From Gonapodya prolifera JEL478 (Eukaryota > Monoblepharomycota > Monoblepharidomycetes > Monoblepharidales > Gonapodyaceae): a DNA stretch of 64,000 nt. The notes beneath the pieces were generated by a model. It had not been told where the DNA came from. It worked only from the letters and a program-made list of their open reading frames with translations, and ran no database searches. Made by a program: the position numbers and the translations under genes. The stretch lies in assembly GCA_001574975.1 (NCBI GenBank), contig KQ965753.1, positions 186,001-250,000 on the forward strand, read 5' to 3'. This document shows, in pieces, positions 33,435 to 45,213 of the stretch; position 1 is the stretch's first letter, and the number at the start of each line of letters is the position of its first letter.

Positions 33435-35956
33435 ATGGCATCATCCAGAGACTCTCTTACACAGATGGCAACTGCGACAGCGGCTGATGGGGGCGGGGGT
33501 GGCGGTGGTGGTGCTGGGCCAGCGACCACGTCCTACCAAGCATTCTCGCGGGACCCGCCCCAGGTTACTCCCACGCAGCAAGCAAACGGAAGCGGCGAGG
33601 GTGCCAACGGCAACGGACAAGGCCAAGCAACGTCCTCGGCTGCGTCGCCAACACCCGCAGCCCCGCCTCCACCCCCTCCCGCAGCGGCCCCTCCTCCTCC
33701 TCCTGCAGCCGCACCTCCCCCTCCAGCCCCGCCTGCCGCGGCCCCTGCGACCACCAGTGCATCAACGACGCTGGCACAAGCACCCGTAGCTGCCCCAACA
33801 ACCTCAGCCGCCGCACTCCCGCCACCCGCCGCCCCGGCCGCCCCCACGTCATCCTCACGAAACGCCGTCACGCCCCAAGCCGCACTCTCTCGCTCCACCA
33901 CCTCCACCTCCACTTCCCTTCTCACCACATCCACATCCCTCTTCACAACCGACATCGCCCAACTCGGCCCCTCCTCCAACACCAACCAAAACACTTCCTC
34001 CTCCGGCGGGGCGGGGGCGGGGATCTCATCAAGCCCCGTCGTAGTCGCCGTGGCGAGCGTCATGGTAGCCCTCGGTGTAGCTATTGGAGCCGTGATGGTG
34101 TTGTACATGCGCGCGCGTCGTCGTCGTAGCCGCGAGCACATGGACATGCACGCGGGCCCTGAGATCGGTAGCCACACAGCATGGCCCACCTCCTCATACA
34201 TGGACGGCCCCGGCGGTGGCGGCGGCGGTAAGGGTGCGGTGCCTGGAACACCACTCGGATTCCCCCGCGGACACACCCTCTTCTCCACAATCCTAGGTCG
34301 TGGATCCGACCCAGTCTTGCCCTTGCCCGGTGCAAGCGGGGGTGGGGCGTACCACAAAATGCCAAGCCCCGAAGATGGCGCGTTCCCACACCCAATGTCG
34401 CTCGCACCGGCACACCCCGCCCAGGCACACACCATGCACTCGTTCGGGGCGCCCTCCCTTTACCCCACACCCTTACCCGCGCCCATATCCGCCGCTGCTC
34501 CTCAACGAGTCATGCGGGCCCTCTCCGCCTCGACAAACGCGTCGTGGCCCTCGGAAGGGGAACTAGCCTCCCCCGATGTCGACGTACCAGACGGCGACAT
34601 TATAGGCGGGTTTTTGGCGAGTGGGGAGATCGGACAGAGCGGGCAGAGCGGGTTTGATGAGAATAGGAGGAGTAGGGCGTCGGTGGCGACCAGCAATTCC
34701 GGGAGAAGGAGGTCACGGCTGGGGTTGGACGCCGAGCAACAGGGTCGTGCTTCCTCTACAGCCGGGGCGTCAAAAAGGATCTCGGCCCCCTCGGGAATGG
34801 CATCTCTCGCCGTTCCCACCACCACCACCACCACCTCTGCCTCCTCTAAACGCATGTCGTACGCTGAGGACAAGCTCCGGTCCAAAACAGTGTCTGCGGC
34901 GGACTCGTCGTCGCGGCGGAAATCGTACGCGGGGGCGGATTCGAAACGTATATCTGTCGCAGGAGCCGGCGCTGGTGCAGGTGCGGGGGCGGGAGCGGGA
35001 GCGGGAGCGGGGGCCGGAGAGTCGAAGAGGATGTCACAGCGGCGGCGCGCGTCGGGGAGTAAGCGGAAATCGACCGCAACTGCGACAGCGCTGGTGCCCG
35101 TGACGTGGGAGTGCGCGAAAGTGAGCGATCGGTGGGATGTGCAAGTGGGGGTGTGCTATGTGGTTCAGAAGGCGCAGGTGAGTTGGTCGTTTTATGGGAG
35201 TGGTGGTGTTTGCTGACGTGACGCATAATGGTGCGCAACGGCGTGGATAGAATGCCGACTCACCCGGCGACCTGCCCGTATCCGCGGGCGACGTTGTCAG
35301 AGTGGGCCGGATCTTGGATGATGGGTGGCTTGAAGGTACTTGACCTCGCCTCTCCTTTCCCTCGCCTTTCCGTTCCCTCTTTCTTCCCACTCACCAACCC
35401 CGCTCACCCGTCCCCAGCAACAAACCTCCTCACAGCCCTAACCGGCCCCTTAGCGCCATCCCTCCTCTTCCACCCCACCTCCCCCCACCCGCACCGCGCA
35501 CCCTTTGGCGCGTCCACATCCACGCGGCAACCGGTGCCCCCCGTGGAGCAGGGAGCACCCACGGGAGGTACAAGAGTGGATGTGGTGCAGTATGGGTGGT
35601 GGGAGGGCGTGAAGTATTTCGCGCAGAGGCGGTATACGCGTGAGTGTTGAGTTTGTTGGTGCGGCTCCTGTTGCGACACGTGTGGCTGACTGGGTTTTGT
35701 GGGGATTTCAGCGGCCGAAGACCGACCCGACGACGAGCTCAAGGTCACCTCGGGCGACGTGCTGGAAGTGTCGGGAGTCGTGGATGATAATTGGATGGAA
35801 GGTGAGCGTTCCTCCCCTTGATACAAGGATCGACGCACCATGTTCACCACGCGTACCCCGACAGGACGTAACCACACGACAGGCGCGTCAGGGATGTTCC
35901 CGACCTCGGTGCTGTTCGCGAGCGGGGAGGAAAGGGATGTGGTTGTTGCGGTGTAG
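33435..35956 (+). CDS. Single-pass tandem-SH3 membrane protein 3
   Basis: Five exons (33435-35177, 35251-35335, 35418-35639, 35712-35801, 35865-35956) give 743 residues. The outer region is Pro/Ala-rich with polyproline runs, then a Ser/Thr stalk. One membrane helix lies near 200-222 (SSPVVVAVASVMVALGVAIG) followed by RARRRRSR. The cytoplasmic part has Ser-rich and Gly-Ala repeat tracts and two SH3 domains: DLPVSAGDVVRVGRILDDGW then ATNLLTALTGPLAPSLLF; and KYFAQRRYT, DELKVTSGDVLEVSGVVDDN, GRNHTTGASGMFPTSVLF. Exons 2, 3 and 5 are 85, 222 and 92 bp, as in the gene at 27455; exon 4 is one codon longer. It is the largest of the three. The 3' end and flank have been duplicated to 37.26-37.95 kb. 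Confidence 0.85.
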
Positions 35957-37257
35957 ACGCCGCCCTCGGTGAAGGGGGGGGGGGACTTTGAACGGGACTT
36001 TGACAAGGACTTATCGAAGCGTGAACTGGATCGCGGTTGGACATGACGCGGGCCGGGACTGCATTGCTGGATATTCTCGTATTTATGTGGGACTATTTAT
36101 TTTTTATGGGTAGAAAAACATAAACTGTACTTTGTAATTATACGCACTACTCCTGTACACATCGTCATCCCCGAGAGTTGCTCTGGAGACCCCAGATCCC
36201 CTCGCGAAAGCACGGTTCCGTCATTGTGGGATTTTTTCACTGGCTGGAGTGAAAGCTTGTGTTGGCGCTGCAAATCTCCCCGGTCAGACTAGATCCTGTC
36301 CATACTGTCTTTCTCCAGTCGCACCGCCGACCAAACTTTTCATGCCCAAAGCGCATGTTGCCCGTGTATTCGGTCAAGTTGGTATATAATTTTGTCTCGT
36401 GACAGCCCTTCCTCGCGTGAAAATGATGATGAGACTGTGGTGTGAAGTTGTCCACTGTTTCAAGCGGGGGTACTTTGTGAATACCAATGGGGTTGGCTAT
36501 ACAAGCAATACTTGTGCGCTCACAAATTTGCAAACTGCCACCAGTCGACGTCGCCCACATGTGCGTCGTCATGCTGAAGAGTTTGACGACGCAGCTGTTT
36601 GCTTGGACATTTCCATATCTTGTTTCCGCACTCTTGGATGCATGTGAGTTGTGACACGTTGTTTTATTTGCTCCTTTCACCTCGCCTGCTCTGGGAGTTT
36701 ATTTCCAGTAGTGCATGCTAAGCTAATTTCACAGCACCACAAATTTTGCTCTTCAATTCACGTGGGCAAGATAGGGAAACTACCTGCTGTATTGTTATGA
36801 GAGCAGTCATCCACATCTGGAGTTCCATCTGGCACTTTTGCTGCACATGACATGTCATTGTGTCACTCTTATTTATTGCATATATCCCACCTGCATAAAA
36901 GCTGGTAAGCAAATCTATGAGCAAAGCTTATTCCAGAATTCCAGATTGTCAGTTGTGTGCCACATTTTCTTTCCTGCACTGCTTTGTGGTTGGTGACTGT
37001 GATGGTACTGTCACTGATAAGTATGAACAAGAAGTAGAAGTGGGTAGAGTGTGATGTATTGTAGTGTTAGACTGTGTATGCTACCCATGTACGGCTTATA
37101 TATTGTGCGACGCCGAGGCGGCGTCCTGCCTCAGGGAACGCCCACGCCCATGGCGCAACGACCCTTCGGACTGCCAGCGTTGGCGCAGGCGGCCCGCTGC
37201 TGCGACCCTGTCCCTCGCGGTGGTGTCAATGCCGCGACATGACGTGACGTCACCACA
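35957..37257. other. SH3 gene 3 flank and AT-rich spacer
   Basis: 35957-36640 is the source of the duplicated block that reappears at 37.26 kb. 36700-37080 is AT-rich and nearly free of CpG, with no gene. 37105-37250 is a sharply bounded GC- and CpG-rich island that contains the palindrome-like gacgccgaggcggcgtc. Confidence 0.5.
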
Positions 37258-37950
37258 GTCAACTGTCAATTGCACAACTGGCACTTTGGGGATGTTCCTC
37301 ATCTCTGTCCTGTTTCCAAGCGGGAATTATAGGGACATGGTTATTTTGGTGTAGATTTTGGCTACCTTTCAAGGTTGGGCAGGGACTTTGCGACAGGACT
37401 CATTCAAGTGTGACTAGGTTGCAATTGGACATGATGTGGCCTGGGGACTGACTACATGTTAGATATTTTGGATTTCATGTGACTATTATATTTGTGTTAG
37501 AAAAACCTCACTCTACGTTGAAATTATATACACTGCTTGTACCTATGGTGATTGCTGAGAGTTACTCTTGTGAAAGGCATGGTTGTGCTATTATGAGATA
37601 TTTTGACTGGCTGGAGTGAATATAACATGTTCCTGCAAGTTTCTCCCACTTAGTATTCTCCATCATGACTGTGTCATCACTATTGACTTTTCATGCTGGA
37701 GGTGTTTCTTGTTAGCGCATTCCATCAAGTTGATATTACATTTCGTCTCATAGTGGTCCTTCCTCATGCAATATGATGAGAAGACTATGATGTGAAGTCT
37801 TGTAGGCTGACACTGCAATACCAGACCAAAGAGAATGGGCTTGATGAAAGCAAACAACACCTGAATCCTGAGCTACTGTGTCTATGAGTTTGCTAACTGC
37901 CACTTGATGTTGCCCAAGTTGAGCCATTGCAAGTGAACCAGTTTGATGGT
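37258..37950 (+). repeat. Decayed duplicate of SH3 gene 3 last exon and flank
   Basis: The start encodes NCTTGTLGMFLISVLFPSGN and ends DMVILV-stop, mirroring the last exon of the gene at 33435 (NHTTGASGMFPTSVLFASGE, DVVVAV-stop). Similarity carries on through the 3' flank of that gene for about 700 bp. In the copy, most CpG sites of the original read TpG or CpA, for example gaagcgtgaactgg versus caagtgtgactagg and gtcgacgtcgccca versus cttgatgttgccca. No other exons of the SH3 gene were found with it. It is a non-functional segmental copy. Confidence 0.8.
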
Positions 37951-38256
37951 TATGCCTAATGCTTATTTCAGGGGTTCTACATCTTCCAGAACATGTTTCA
38001 TAACAGCAGGTCCCCCAAGCTCCACTATCTTTTTATCCCTTCTTCCCTTCTGAGCTTGAAGGCAGTGAGTTTTCTTCCATTTGGCATCAAGTGAAGCCAA
38101 ACTTTGCCAACTGCAGCTCCTTCTTGTGTGCTTCCCGTCACACTTCAATGACTGTTAGCTGACTTAAGTATGTATTGGTAACTGCTGAGTACCTTGTGGG
38201 TGCATTCCAAATATTAAAATATGTAGAAGGCCCCAACCCTTTCACATTCCCGTGAT
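37951..38256. other. CpG-poor spacer, no gene seen
   Basis: Continuation of the CpG-depleted block up to the ferroportin stop codon. No coding signal was seen. Confidence 0.5.
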
Positions 38257-40441
38257 TCACCGAAGCTTCAGCTTTTCCAGATGCACCAGGTGTCCCCGCT
38301 CCCTCCGAAGATGCCACGACATGACAATCGCGGCGAGCACTACAGCGCAGAAGGACACCGCGACCTGGAAGCAGCCGGAGCGAGCCACATTCAAGCAAGA
38401 GAACAAATAGGCTCCACGAATGAGACGAACACGCGCCCGTACCCACCGGCCACCGAAATTCCTCAGGCCTGCCCCACCCGATCGTCACGCCGTACGCGGC
38501 GATGCTGGCCACATTGCACAGGGCGGCCTGCCAGCCGTTGATCTCGCCGACAGCGTTGGGTTCCACGCCTTGCTGCATGAGCTGGGTTTGGGCGAGGCTG
38601 TTCAGTTTGGCGGGGGTGGGGGAGGATCACACGTGGTGGTTTTGCTGTGTGTTAGTGGCGGAGAGCTGGCGGCGAGGTAAGAAGGAAAGCCTACTCGAAG
38701 GTCCACAGGCCCAGGCGCGAGATGGAGATGCCGGCAAAGAGCATGGCAGACGACCAGGTGGGGCTTACGGGGAGGAAGAAGGACAGCACGACGGGGACGA
38801 GCGAAGCAACCTGTCATGGAGGTCGGTCGCACTGATGGTGAAAGTTCCCGCGCTGCACTCCACTCCAACTCCACCTCATCAAGCGAATCGAAAGCAAAGC
38901 TCACCTCGCCCCACACCCCCCACGTTGCCGTCCGCATCACGCCGATGCGGCGCGATAGCGGCGGCATGATGAATGTGGCGGACAGACCGCAGGCCACAGA
39001 GATGCCGCGCATGCCGGCGATGAGGACGTCGGTGTGGCCGGCCCATTTCAGGTAGCTGACGGTGATGCCTGGCGGGCCGGGTGTGAGTGGCGGGGGGTGG
39101 TAAGTAGGTGCGCTGTTGGGTTTAACGGTGGGTGTCAGGGAGAGATGGGACGCACCGTCAAAGGAGATAACCGTGAGGTAGAGTATGGCCTGGAAAGATG
39201 GGGTGAGGGGTTCAGCGTTTTCCAATTTTGAGGGTCAGGTCGGGAGCGACGCGGTTACCCACCATTGACAGGGAGGCCAGGAACATGCTGTGGGTCGCGT
39301 ACCGCCGCCAGCTCGCCCACGCCCTGCCCGGCGCGCTGGCAATACCGCGCACCCACCTCCGCGCCTGCGCCGAAAAGCCCGTTGACGTGCTCTCAGACAA
39401 GTCGAGTGACCGGCTAACCTTGGGAGCGGCCAGGACAGGCTCGGACTGAAAGACGCTCCAGACGCACCAGTACTCGAGGGGCCAGGTGGCGGCGTTCCAA
39501 GCGCCGACGAATCTGAAAATTTGTGGGATTCAGCGTTCGTATTGATGTTGTCTGGACGTCGCGGCCCAAAAACCCACACGACCGACGCGACGGTGCTCGC
39601 GCCCAGCGTCGCGATGAACCCGACCATGAGCGGCGCGCAGATGTTGGACACGAGGTCGATGCGGCGCATTGTCGAGTTGAGCCGGGTCAGGTTGACCGGG
39701 CTGCGGTGGGCAATGCAAGGCACCCAGTCCTTCTCGATGGACAGGGTGTTGACGGTAAAGGCCAGCTTGCGCACCACGCTGAGCACGACGATGGTGGCAA
39801 AGAGGAGGTAGGCGGAGGTGCCCCCGTCCGAGGCCGCAGAGTCGGGGCGGGTTTCGGGTGCAACCCAGGTAAGGAGGGCGTAGAAGGCTGCCGAGGCGAG
39901 AATGGTGGCTGACTTTCCGGTGACGAGCTGGGCACGGACTGCGGTGAGGCGAGGGGTGGTGTCGAGTCGGGCTCCGAGCGAGGGGGTGAAGAGGATGGAG
40001 GCCAATGTGGATAGAAGCCCGAAGAGCGAGGGGACGACCAGGGTTCCCGGGAAGGCGGCGATGATGAAGAGGTACGAGGAGAAGTCGTAGAGGCGGTCGC
40101 CCCACGAGCTGTGCGAGGGATGCAAGGGAGCCACGTCATGCCGGCGTTGTGAGCAGAACGGCGTGTCTTCAAACCCGGAACTGCAGAATTGGGAGGACGC
40201 ACGTGAAAAAGTGCGAGACATAGAGCCTTCGTGTCGTCGCCGTGCTCAGGGGTACCGTCGACGGGTCGTCGGGTTCGGCGTTGAGCTCGTGGAGGCTGAT
40301 TGCGCTCGAGACGGGTTGGGGATTTGGGGATTGGCCAAGTGGGACAGACCCAGACGCCGTTGCAGCGCGAACACTGTCGGACGAAGATCGTTTGGGCACA
40401 GGCGACGGCGGGTGGAATGTGGATGTCAGAATCGACTCCAT
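38257..40441 (-). CDS. Ferroportin-like iron exporter (SLC40 family)
   Basis: Eight exons (40441-40203, 40108-39578, 39512-39263, 39189-39156, 39068-38905, 38810-38695, 38597-38447, 38364-38257) join in phase to 530 residues (human ferroportin 571). A hydrophilic N-terminus of about 70 residues precedes SHFFTSWGDRLYDFSSYLF, matching the ferroportin STWGDR motif. Further signatures are the exact family block LNSTMRRIDLVSNICAPLMV, LEYWCVWSVFQ, SMAILYLTVISFDG, LLFAG-type AMLFAGISISRLGLWTF, QTQLMQQGVEPNAVGEINGW, and a final helix VAVSFCAVVLAAIVM. Members export Fe2+ across the plasma membrane, or across vacuole membranes in other eukaryotes. About ten to twelve membrane helices are expected. The substrate is inferred from family only. 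All frames are intact and both short exons have clean splice sites. Confidence 0.9.
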
Positions 40442-41265
40442 TGCCTGAAGCGCAGCGCGGCCGCTTGTTCGATTAGGAACCACTGGACCCCAGTAATTAT
40501 GATATGGCAGAGTGTCACAGCCCAAACACCCAAACGAATCGGCGAATGTCACACCCCCCTGTGAGCTTGCTGGGAATCAAAGATAACCAAAAAAAAAAAA
40601 CGTCGCAATCAAGCAGGCGAACCGATTTCTGCGCCCATCCTGCCAAATTGCCAGAAATCGGGTCCTGCATGGTCGTCGTGAGCCATCACAACGGCGGCGC
40701 CCCCACTCCATGGTAGCGGAAGCATCAGAATCAACGTGTATGACATAATATACTCACGGGTGTTGCCCGCTCTCGAAAAATGCCCAATGTCGCCTTGCCA
40801 CGGTCGTCGCAAGGTCTTGACGACCTTTTCAACGTCCCCTCCTGCCGCAAGCACAGACGCACAAAGGCGCGTAGCAAATATCAATAAATTTGATCGATCT
40901 GCGAAGATGACGAAGAGATTCCAGTCCAGAAATCCATCGAAATTGACTCCCTCATACAAATGGAACCGTAACGGGGCAAGGTAAAAGAAGGGAGAACATG
41001 AAGAGGACAGGCCCGCCCATGGCGTAACCAATTTTCGGAATTCGTTTCGCGCTGGTCAAATCATGACCTCCCTTCGAAACCCACCTGCGATCTTCCGTGC
41101 GCAATGCGTAATTTTCAACTCCGTATATTACAAACGTACAAAAAAGAAACCCTCCAGTCAGTAAACGCCCTTTGGCAGTAGTGCGGTGCACTCGCACACG
41201 CTGCGTTGTACCTTGAAGTCTCTCCCCTCCCCGCGGCCCGCACCTTTCATAAGGTGGAAATCAGC
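40442..41265. other. Intergenic stretch, no gene seen
   Basis: Contains an A-run near 40590. Lies between the ferroportin-like start and the stop of the GPI-type gene. No supportable gene was seen. Confidence 0.5.
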
Positions 41266-42461
41266 TTAAACAAGCGCGGCAAGTCCTCCCACGAGGGCGG
41301 CGCCGAGGCTCCAGAGGCCGGACAGGGGTGCGGCTGGTGTGGGTGGACACGGGGAAGGGGGGGTGGAAGGAGCAAACAGTTGGAGCAAGAAAAAGCAAAT
41401 CACGCAACAACACGCCAAACGTACATTCACCAACACCGCCAGGCTTGGGCGTGGGGCTGGCCGTAGCCTGGGCTGCGACAGAACTACTCGCGGCCGGAGC
41501 GCTTGCCGTCACGGTCTGGCCCGCTGCGGACGAGCGGGCCCCCGAGGTCGTGGACGGGGCCGCGGACGAGGACGAGGATGGCGTTGTCGCCGGTGGTGGG
41601 GTCGAGCTTGCGGTGCGGGTGGTCGTGGTTGTGGGAGGTGGGGGTGGAGGCGGTGGGGGTGGGGGAGCTGGCGGAGTGTGGTGTCAGGAATTTGGGGGAG
41701 GACGAAAGAGGACGGGCTTGAAAACTTACGGGGAGGAGGCGGTGGGGGAGGGGGAGCGCTACCCGGTGGGGGAGGAGGAGGAGGAGGACCCGGAGGAGTT
41801 GGCGGTGGCGGCGGGGCTTGATTGAACAGATGAATGATAGCGAATGAGGTGGGAGCGCGAAGCAGACCTACGTGGAACTGGGCAGCAGTTGGTAGTGGTG
41901 CAGGTGGCCCTTTGTGGAACATTAATTCGTTAGTGAACCACCGGTGAGGAAAGCAAGGTGTTGCGTGGGATCCGAGGTGCGTTCTCCAACAGTTCCGTTC
42001 TCTTTGTCCTCATACGAGTCTTTTACACGCCCTGGCAGCAGTCTCCAGCACTCACATGTTGTTGCAAGTGTAAGCGCAGACTCCTGCTGGCAGCTGGCAG
42101 AAGACACTCAGCTCGCCCCGAGCCGCAACAGCTTGTGGACAGCCACTGAATGTGCCGTCTGGACACGCGGGCAGCGGGGACTCTGGAGGGCGACGGCGGG
42201 TGAATGGATGAGACGACGGTGTGGGGGAGTCGACTCACGGGCGAGCGTGGGGACGAAGAGCGCGAGGACAGCAATCAGCAGAAGACCGCGGGTGGCTGCG
42301 ATCGAGCGTGGGTCGGAGTCGCGGCGAGAGTGGAGTGGGAGAGACCGGATCCACGAGGAGGAGGGAATGCATCCCGATTTGGAAAAGTCAGCGCCGGCGG
42401 GGAGAGGAGCGCGGATCGCAGCGCAGCACGTACCAGGCGATGCTGCCTTGCGGTGCGCCAT
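41266..42461 (-). CDS. Cys-module protein with GPI-anchor-like end
   Basis: Seven exons (42461-42434, 42295-42239, 42182-42056, 41909-41872, 41816-41730, 41667-41431, 41333-41266) give 213 residues. Spliced exons 1-2 give a signal peptide (TRGLLLIAVLALFVPTLA). Exons 3-4 hold the Cys module (PACPDGTFSGCPQAVAARGE, LSVFCQLPAGVCAYTCNNM, TCTTTNCCPVP), with a phase-2 intron after it as in the genes at 14.5 and 19.5 kb. Then come polyproline runs, a Ser/Thr-rich stalk, and a C-terminal hydrophobic end GAAPLSGLWSLGAALVGGLA with no basic tail, which is the form of a GPI-attachment signal. So it is the anchored or outer-only member of the family: no SH3 and no cytoplasmic part. It is probably a cell-wall or surface protein. 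The total length fits exactly, which supports the exon set. Confidence 0.75.
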
Positions 42462-45213
42462 TGCGGATGCGAAGAGTGGGCAGAGGTCGCGCAGGTGGAG
42501 AGAAAGGGATGGAATCGGGTGTGGCTGAGCGCAAGGGATGTAGTGGTGTCGGCCTGAGGTCCCGGAGATGGTACAATCAATACAATAAACCTAAACCATA
42601 TACCCATACGCCCGAACGGACATCGTCCGTACCGTCCTACCACACTCCCCCCGGTTCTTGTGCAGAGCGATTCCCGATCGGGCTATTGCGTGAGCAGGGC
42701 TCGCGGAAGTGCACGGAGAAAAATGGAATGCAGAAACGCAGCGAGAGAAAGGGAGAGAGAAAAATTATGCACCCTCGGCGGAAGCGGCACGAATGAAGGT
42801 TTGAAACGAAGAGTTTCGAAATCGTAGCCTGGTAACGATTGTCCACAGCAACCGATCAGCATATCTTCCCGGTATCTTTTTCCAGCCGTGCGGGGGTTCT
42901 TCCTCCGATCAGGCCACCAAATGCAATCAGCGCATTTGGAAATCATGAGAGCAGGTAATAAAGGCCAGGTTCTCGGCGTGGTTGGCAGAAAGAGATGGTC
43001 CATCTGGCTTCTGGTTTACATGTGCGCGGTTGGGGTCGTCGCACAAGACCTTGAGACAGACCGCATTGCGTTACACTAAGCATGAGCGCTTAGTCACACA
43101 ATCCACCACGTCTTCTCCCAATACTTGGTACGCAACCAAGCACTGAGCTGTTCATCTCGATGTGGGGGCCGGTTTGGCTGGCACAGAGGAAGGCGCGCGT
43201 GGCACCACAATCTCAATGAGGAGGGCAGATTGGGCTGCCACAGAGGAAGGCGCACATTGGCATCGCACCGAGAATCTCGAAGAAGCTCACACCATTGTCC
43301 ATACTGCGCACTTGCGCTTTGAACGACATCCAAACAGAGAGGGTGTTCTCCCCTTGGTGACGAAAACATTTCAATGAGGGGTGGTGAATTCGGAGTGGGA
43401 ATGTGGCATTGCGCGAACGCCGATGAGGAAACGTGTGAAGATCCTGTCACGTATGGTATGCTGCGGGGAGGGGAATAGAACGGGGGGAAAGGGGTGACTG
43501 TATGCCTGCAAAAGTTCAAGGAAAAGAAACAAAAGAAAGGTGAATAAATGCCTTTGCCGCTCTTGGTGCCTGTGGGTGCAGCACTCCACAGCCCAGACGC
43601 GTCTTCTGAGAGTTCCCCAGACCAGCGACGGTTTAGCACAGGCCACTTCGCCCTATGCGGGGTCGTATTTTCCCCATCAAGCTGCGGATATCTCTCAATC
43701 CCATCCGTGTAGAGCGTGTTGAAGACCGGTGGCGGTGCCTTTCCGTGGGTGTACGCCCAACTTCAAGGTCTTTGGGCCAACTTCCGGTCAGGTAAGGTGG
43801 CCATATAGCCAGCTACACCACGACGGAACACAGCCGTCGGCATGCGCCATGTTTTGCTGCAACCTTGGTTGGCCGATCCAGTCTTACGCACTGGGTATGC
43901 AGCCGCAGGTTTGGGCTTACAACAGTCCCTTTTCACTCTTCCTGGCTTCCGCTCCTTCATCAGTAAACAAGACGTTTGAGCACGCAATACTAACCGGACA
44001 AACCAATTTTTTACATAAAGATCTTGGACTTGAAGTGGTGCATCTGATCCGGGGGAGGATGCGCTCGAAGCCCAATTCTCCTCAACATTGACCCGCGAGT
44101 AAAGATGGGACAGATATGCGGTTTCAGCAATGCCACTCATATAAATGTCCTTGGTATAAATAATGAAGTGCGAGTTTTCTGTTCCACGAGTGACGAGATC
44201 TGGCGATGCACATAGGGCCGAACGCCCATTGACTCGGCAGCAGATCTTTGCCTTCACAGCGTCGGTCTTCTTCTAGTCGCTTTGGAAACAACTAGGATCA
44301 CTCCACACCCGCCTACAGTGCTATCGTTCTGGTGCTGGCGTGTGAAGCCGCCGAATAGGGAGACAACGGGGCCTCAGAATGGTGATGACAGCGATCAGCC
44401 ATCGAACCTTAGCTGTAGCCGGGGGCAGTTGCAGATTTCACAAGAGTGCGAACGCTTATTGAAACACAAACAGCGTTGAGCTCGCATGTCTTGCAAGAGG
44501 TGCCCCTGAGTGGAGGTAGGTGACCATGATGCGGTCCTCACTCGTTCCAGTCCTCCCAAAGTGTTACGGGCTACAGCAGACCAAGCACCCCCAATAATGA
44601 GCGCAACCCCGCATTAAATGTTCATACTACACTCTCAAAGGTACAGCAAATCTTTTCGTAGCATGTCCCAGTTACAGATAGAGGACAGTGTGACCTCGGA
44701 GAGGGACATGTTTTTGCGTCTCAGTTGGACCCGGGTAGTACGCAAGACCACATCCAATGACTGCCATGGAAGCTCATACTATTACGTAGTACACTGCAAT
44801 GCACGCCAGCTGCCATGGGGCTCAAGTCACGCAGAGAGCGTGCCGCAACATCTCCCTTCAAAGGCACACCGGGATTGGACCTCATTGGGGCCAGTTTTGC
44901 GAGCCGCGCAATTGACTGAGCAAATGTTGAGAGTGAGCAACAGCGCACCGGCGCTTGCCTTCTCGCATGGACTCGGAGAGGAGGCATGCTTGCCGAGGGG
45001 TCTTTGACGTCGCGATCCCTTCCCCTCGTAAAGTCATGTGTTTTCAAAGTAGAAATAGCCTGACCGCATGCCGACGAGACTAGGCGTGTATCAGGTGCTC
45101 TCAATTTGCTAGCGAGGTGGCAGGAGACGCGATCGTGTGGTGGTCTGGCGAGTTGATGCTGCGCTGGTACTTTCCTCCGCTTCCAGTGCAAGTCACGACA
45201 AATCCATTGGTCA
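42462..45213. other. Long gene-poor stretch
   Basis: About 2.7 kb without a gene I can support. An imperfect direct repeat around cacagaggaaggcgc occurs at 43181 and 43239. Open frames at 43729-44091 (+) and 43763-44257 (-) overlap and neither has recognisable domains or splice support. Confidence 0.45.

Noticed and set aside
43763-44257. Minus-strand open frame of 164 codons overlapping a plus frame of 120 codons
   Set aside because: Neither shows domains; overlap of two equal candidates without support makes a call unsafe.
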